From an uncultured Pirellula sp. (GTDB lineage Bacteria; Planctomycetota; Planctomycetia; Pirellulales; Pirellulaceae), in NCBI GenBank assembly GCA_903837255.1, contig CAILTZ010000247.1, forward strand, positions 1-10,131: 10,131 nucleotides of DNA. The letters are read 5' to 3'. Under the pieces are notes generated by a model that was not told the origin of the DNA, made no database searches, and saw only the letters and a list, made by a program, of their open reading frames with translations. Position 1 is the first letter of the stretch, and each line of letters starts with the position of its first letter. Positions 7,174-10,131 of the stretch are shown one piece after another. The translations under genes were made by a program, and so were the position numbers.

Positions 7174-7404
7174 TCAGCTGCGGCCACCTTCGCAGCAGGT
7201 CTCGCAGATGCGGTGACATCGAGTGCATTGGAATTTCGACCGTATTTCGATGAGCCTGCCGCTACAGACTGGGCAACAGGGAATATTGGTCAAATCCGAG
7301 CCGATCGTTTCGCTGACAAACCCTCTATCCGCCCCAGAAACAGTCTGGTTACTTCCTGGACGCGAAGAAATCGATTGTGCCGATGGGGTGTTTTGCTGGG
7401 TCAT
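7174..7404 (-). CDS. Small CxxC zinc-ribbon protein, 76 aa
   Basis: The first 40 residues are polar and Ser/Gly-rich with no predicted fold. The last 35 carry a dense cysteine set: CPVC (44-47), CTRC (60-63) and CETCC (67-71), plus C43. The spacing CPVC-x12-CTRC fits a zinc ribbon, and HRICETCCEGG adds a second cysteine group. I associate this tail (CP.C.G.L.EI..K..C..C..ICETCCEGG) with a small conserved planctomycete protein, from memory only. Function is unknown; zinc binding is the only supported property. ATG at 7404 is used. A purine-rich GGAAGGA lies about 14 bases upstream, somewhat far for a ribosome site. It is the first gene of the leftward group and precedes purA. Confidence 0.82.
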   Translation of the reverse strand: MTQQNTPSAQSISSRPGSNQTVSGADRGFVSETIGSDLTNIPCCPVCSGRLIEIRSKFQCTRCHRICETCCEGGRS

Positions 7405-7571
7405 ACTCTGATGCTGATTCCTTCCAATCGCGTCCTAGTCGACCTTTTGTAGACCCGGATTCCGATTACGATATTCCATGACGACCGGTTCGTCGATCAC
7501 CCATCGACAGGCCAAATGCGGTCAAAATCGGAGTTTCTAAGTTTTTGTTCCCCTCGGTTTTCCATTATACT
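7405..7571. promoter_or_regulatory. Divergent intergenic region (167 bases)
   Basis: This region separates the leftward zinc-ribbon/purA group from the rightward membrane-protein pair, so promoters for both must lie here or nearby. I find no well-spaced -35/-10 pair for either direction. The best single -10-like word is TATACT (plus strand, 7566-7571), directly against the ATG at 7572, too close to transcribe that ATG from its own start. TTGACC occurs on the minus strand near 7520-7525 without a matching -10 at the right distance. No gene is visible here. Confidence 0.4.
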
Positions 7572-8252
7572 ATGGCTTCAAAACCGTCCGCCGAAAAGCA
7601 CACGACCGATTCATTCCCCCATGGGGATCGCGATACCCACGGACCATCGGCCAAGGCCTTTGCCCTTTGGTTGCGACTCGTGTTCTCGGTGCTTTTGTTG
7701 GTCCACTTTGGGTTGATCGCTTTGGTCTACTTCTCGAACAATAGCCTTCATCGAACGCCATTGGCCGACGAAGCTCTCCAAAAATGTCAGCCTTATCTCA
7801 TCGGCATGGGTTGGTATACCGAACTCTTACCGATGTCGATGGTAGGTTCCGAGTCGTACGATAAACCGGTAGCGTTCGAGTATCGTAGCGATGCCAAGAG
7901 TCGAATTTGGACATCCTGGATTGAGTCGGATTCCTCCGACTCACGCTGGAAACGACTAGGGCAATTGGCCGGTGCACTTGCAGCCAACGAAGACGACGAG
8001 GGTCTAGGGCAAATCGCTCTTTCGTTGGTCAAGCGAGCACGGCGCGAGGGGATCGAATTCGAGCAACTTCGAATCGTCGCCAAGGAACCCGAGGCACAAA
8101 GGCCTGTATTGCTTTACCAAGCGACCGTCGTCCCCCTGGCCAGTGGCGAACTGACTCTGGTGCCTACGATCGATGCTACCCGAACGGTCCCAGTATCCAA
8201 ATCCGCTGTCGGCGGGAACGTCAGCTCCCCTGGAGCGAACCCAACTCCATAG
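7572..8252 (+). CDS. Single-pass membrane protein of unknown function, partner of the HTTM gene
   Basis: This 226-aa protein is not one I recognise. It has a short polar cytoplasmic N-terminus (1-32) and one strong membrane segment (about 33-54, ALWLRLVFSVLLLVHFGLIA then LVYF). About 170 residues then probably lie outside the membrane. That part contains a Trp-rich stretch (RIWTSWIESDSSDSRWKRLG, 111-130), an acidic EDDEG, a basic helix, and two beta-like strands near 177-198, ending in a Ser/Pro/Gly tail. I take the ATG at 7572, because the in-frame TTG at 7545 lacks any ribosome site. It ends 28 bases before the HTTM gene, so both are likely one transcript and may act together in the membrane. 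Confidence is high that it is a gene, low on function. Confidence 0.85.
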   Translation: MASKPSAEKHTTDSFPHGDRDTHGPSAKAFALWLRLVFSVLLLVHFGLIALVYFSNNSLHRTPLADEALQKCQPYLIGMGWYTELLPMSMVGSESYDKPVAFEYRSDAKSRIWTSWIESDSSDSRWKRLGQLAGALAANEDDEGLGQIALSLVKRARREGIEFEQLRIVAKEPEAQRPVLLYQATVVPLASGELTLVPTIDATRTVPVSKSAVGGNVSSPGANPTP

Positions 8253-8280
8253 GAAATATCGCTTGCAACGAACCGCCGCA

Positions 8281-9180
8281 ATGAATGTCGCTCGATCGAT
8301 CGGGGAACTTCCTCGAATCTGGAATGCGTTTTGGTTTGCGCCTGCAGACATGTCCGCGATCCTCCGCGTGCGGCAATCTTTCGGGATCTTGGTCGCTTTG
8401 CAATTCGCATGGTATCTACTTTGGGTCCCCGATTGGCTCTCGAGAGATGGATGGTTGGATATCGATGCAGGCCGCTATTTCATCGGAGCGGGGATGCCCG
8501 GTACTGGAAGCCAGTACCGTTGGTCGATCTTGTATTGGTTGACAAGTCCGTCCGCAGCGCAACTTGTCTGCCTAATGGGCCTGCTGGCAGGTGCGCTGAT
8601 GCTCTTTGGAATCGGGGGGCGGTTAGCCCCCCTTGGTGCGTGGACTTGCATGATGATGGTCCATCATCGGGCTCCGTGGTTGACAATGCCTTCGGAGGTC
8701 CTGGCATCTGCTGGACTTTTGTATTTGGCTATGGCTCCGGGATCGGCCAGTGCAAGGTCGGCCAGTGCAAGGTCAGCCAGTGAAAATTCATCGACTACGA
8801 GCGTCCTGGCGAACGTCGCGCTTCGGTGCTTACAAGTCCACTGGTTGCTATGGATTGGATGGTCTCTTGCAAGCATGCTTCAGCAGACTTCATGGTGGGA
8901 TGGGACAGCGATCGGGATACTCTCCGAGCAGGGAAACACTTGGCTGGGCAAGCTCACCAGGACCGGTTGGACCAGTCAGATCCTAGGATTTCTGACGATC
9001 TTGCTGCACGTTGCAAGCGGGTTTTGTCTCTGCAATCGAAACCTGCGAGGACTTGGGATTCTGCTCACGGCCATGCTTGGGGTCGGTTACCTCCTGCTGA
9101 CCCGGGAAGCCTTGCTGGGCCTGACCGCATGCTGTTACGCAATGGCCTTTGTACCTTACAACGGCACCGATAAAATCTGA
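8281..9180 (+). CDS. HTTM-domain (gamma-carboxylase-like) multi-pass membrane protein
   Basis: From ATG at 8281 the protein has 299 residues. An earlier in-frame start (8173) would overlap the upstream gene by 80 bases and is rejected. Several membrane helices are visible (about 30-50, 92-112, 115-127, 138-152, 180-200, 232-250, 257-273, 276-291). The HTTM family, related to vitamin K-dependent gamma-glutamyl carboxylase, is supported by LRVRQSFG (28-35), WSILYWLTSPS (81-91) and ANVALRCLQVHWLLWIG then LQQTSWWDGTAIG (177-212). Other members read roughly 'ALRLIQIH...GLSKLQGxSWW' here, as I remember. The Lys of SKLQG, matching human GGCX K218, appears as M199 in this protein (LASMLQQ), so carboxylase chemistry is doubtful. 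An Ser/Ala/Arg loop (155-168) is made by a DNA tandem repeat. It lies 28 bases after its membrane partner and 49 before the TIM-barrel gene. Confidence 0.83.
   Translation: MNVARSIGELPRIWNAFWFAPADMSAILRVRQSFGILVALQFAWYLLWVPDWLSRDGWLDIDAGRYFIGAGMPGTGSQYRWSILYWLTSPSAAQLVCLMGLLAGALMLFGIGGRLAPLGAWTCMMMVHHRAPWLTMPSEVLASAGLLYLAMAPGSASARSASARSASENSSTTSVLANVALRCLQVHWLLWIGWSLASMLQQTSWWDGTAIGILSEQGNTWLGKLTRTGWTSQILGFLTILLHVASGFCLCNRNLRGLGILLTAMLGVGYLLLTREALLGLTACCYAMAFVPYNGTDKI
8743..8787 (+). repeat. 15-bp tandem repeat, about three copies, in the HTTM gene
   Basis: The unit TCGGCCAGTGCAAGG occurs exactly at 8743-8757 and 8758-8772, followed by a partial, diverged copy from 8773 (TCAGCCAGTGAAAA). It encodes repeated SASAR in a hydrophilic loop between two membrane helices. 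Because 15 is a multiple of three, gain or loss of a unit keeps the frame. This looks like slippage expansion. Confidence 0.85.
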
Positions 9181-9229
9181 TACAATTCCTCGATTCTTTT
9201 AGTCCGAGCGGAAGTGTCCGTAATTACCA

Positions 9230-10131
9230 ATGAATACTGACGAAAACAATCATCCAATCCAGCGCCGAGAGATGCTCGTCGCAACGGCGGCAGCCATCGC
9301 GGTAGGCCCCATTTCGATTCTCACTGCCGACGCACAGGCAAATCTAATAGGAGTTTCAAAATTGAAGTACTGTTTGAACACCAGCACCATTCACGGGGAG
9401 GTCATTCCGATCGTCGATCAAGTCACGATCGCGCAAAAGGCCGGATACGATTCGATAGAAATCTGGCTTAGAGATGTCGACAAGTACACTTCGGGCGGGG
9501 GAAGTTTATCGGATTTGCGCAAGCGGATCAGCGACGCTGGACTGAGCCTCGAAAGCGCAATTGCCTTTGCACCCTGGATTTTGACGGACCTGGACGCTCA
9601 CAAAAAGGCCTTGGAGCAAGCCAAGAAGGAGATGGAGATCGTCGTCGCGTTGGGGGGCAAGCGAATAGCGGCTCCACCTGCCGGAGCCGTCGATGGCGAG
9701 CTGCTGAACTTGGACACCTCGGGCGAACGTTATCGAGCCCTTTTGGAACTCGGACGGAGCGTCGGCTGCCTACCGATGCTCGAAGTTTGGGGCTTTTCGA
9801 AGAATTTATCCAAGCTATCGGAGGTCTTGCATGTCGCTGCTGCGGCTCAGCATCCAGATGCTTGTGTGCTGCCAGATGTTTACCATCTGTACAAGGGTGG
9901 CTCGAACTTCAACGATCTGGGATTGCTCTCTGGGACCAAGATCCACGTTTTCCACATGAACGACTATCCCGAGATGCCTCGGGACAAGATCAGCGATGCG
10001 GATCGCGTATACCCTGGCGATGGGATTGCACCGATTGACAAGGTCCTCAAGACGGTCATGGCAAGCGGCTTTAACGGGGTACTTTCTTTGGAGCTGTTCA
10101 ATCGTGAGTATTGGAAGCTCGATCCGCTTGA
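9230..10131 (+). CDS. Tat-exported sugar phosphate isomerase/epimerase-like TIM barrel (C-terminus cut off)
   Basis: The frame from ATG at 9230 stays open for 300 codons to the window edge, so the end is missing. The N-terminus has a twin-arginine signal (IQRREML, R12 and R13) followed by a hydrophobic Ala-rich stretch to about residue 36, so export is likely. The rest fits the AP-endonuclease-2/xylose-isomerase-like TIM barrel. Likely metal ligands are E77 (YDSIEIW), E185 (LEVWG), D216 (LPDVYHLYKG), H242 (VFHMND) and E288 (LSLELF), in the order usual for this family, which isomerises or epimerises sugars with a divalent metal. The specific substrate cannot be read. It starts 49 bases after the HTTM stop; the ribosome site is weak, and a TACAAT word (9181-9186) may be a separate promoter. 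It may or may not share the upstream transcript. Confidence 0.9.
   Translation, partial: MNTDENNHPIQRREMLVATAAAIAVGPISILTADAQANLIGVSKLKYCLNTSTIHGEVIPIVDQVTIAQKAGYDSIEIWLRDVDKYTSGGGSLSDLRKRISDAGLSLESAIAFAPWILTDLDAHKKALEQAKKEMEIVVALGGKRIAAPPAGAVDGELLNLDTSGERYRALLELGRSVGCLPMLEVWGFSKNLSKLSEVLHVAAAAQHPDACVLPDVYHLYKGGSNFNDLGLLSGTKIHVFHMNDYPEMPRDKISDADRVYPGDGIAPIDKVLKTVMASGFNGVLSLELFNREYWKLDPL

Noticed and set aside
7545-7571. TTG start for the 226-aa membrane protein, and TATACT as its -10 box
   Set aside because: No ribosome site precedes the TTG. TATACT lies against the ATG at 7572, so transcription from it would begin after that ATG, and the best -35 word is poor with a 15-base gap.
8173-8280. 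Longer N-terminus of the HTTM protein (8173)
   Set aside because: It overlaps the end of the preceding gene by 80 bases and adds a polar stretch with no family likeness.

Overview
The window looks like a chromosomal segment from a planctomycete, probably of the Pirellulales type. This is inferred from the kinds of protein present and from remembered family resemblances, not from a search. Pointers are an adenylosuccinate synthetase with the P-loop variant GDEAKGK, a very small CxxC zinc-ribbon protein of a kind I associate with Pirellulales, several exported proteins (Tat-type PQQ propeller, sialidase-like protein, metzincin, Tat-type TIM barrel), weak or missing Shine-Dalgarno sites, GTG start use, and frequent CGATCG words. 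No rRNA, tRNA, CRISPR array, insertion sequence or phage gene is visible.

Layout. Positions 1-7404 are read on the minus strand and 7572-10131 on the plus strand, so the two halves diverge from an intergenic region at 7405-7571. Minus-strand group A, in transcription order, is: a 76-aa zinc-ribbon protein (7404-7174), purA (7074-5785), uppS (5762-4995), a membrane GGDEF protein (4972-4313), and a secreted BNR/sialidase-like protein (4239-3064), followed by a small stem-loop. Gaps between purA, uppS and the GGDEF gene are only about 22 bases, so these three are probably cotranscribed. Group B, after a 244-base gap, is: a Tat-exported PQQ-type beta-propeller (2819-1524), an unrecognised 161-aa protein starting 3 bases after the propeller's stop, and a secreted metzincin-type protease (978 to the window edge, C-terminus missing).

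Plus strand: a 226-aa single-pass membrane protein (7572-8252) is followed 28 bases later by an HTTM-family multi-pass membrane protein (8281-9180) related to vitamin K-dependent gamma-carboxylase. Then comes a Tat-type sugar isomerase/epimerase-like TIM barrel (9230 to the window edge, C-terminus missing).

Biology. purA supplies AMP synthesis and uppS the undecaprenyl carrier lipid for envelope polymers: housekeeping genes. The GGDEF protein would make cyclic di-GMP and lacks the usual inhibitory RxxD site. The rest is mainly exported or membrane material of unknown substrate. The least explained items are the propeller/161-aa/metzincin cluster and the HTTM protein with its membrane partner, whose conserved lysine appears to be methionine. 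I see no clear evidence of a defence system or a wholly new system. Two long genes at the window ends (metzincin and TIM barrel) have no stop inside the window and were read by direct translation.
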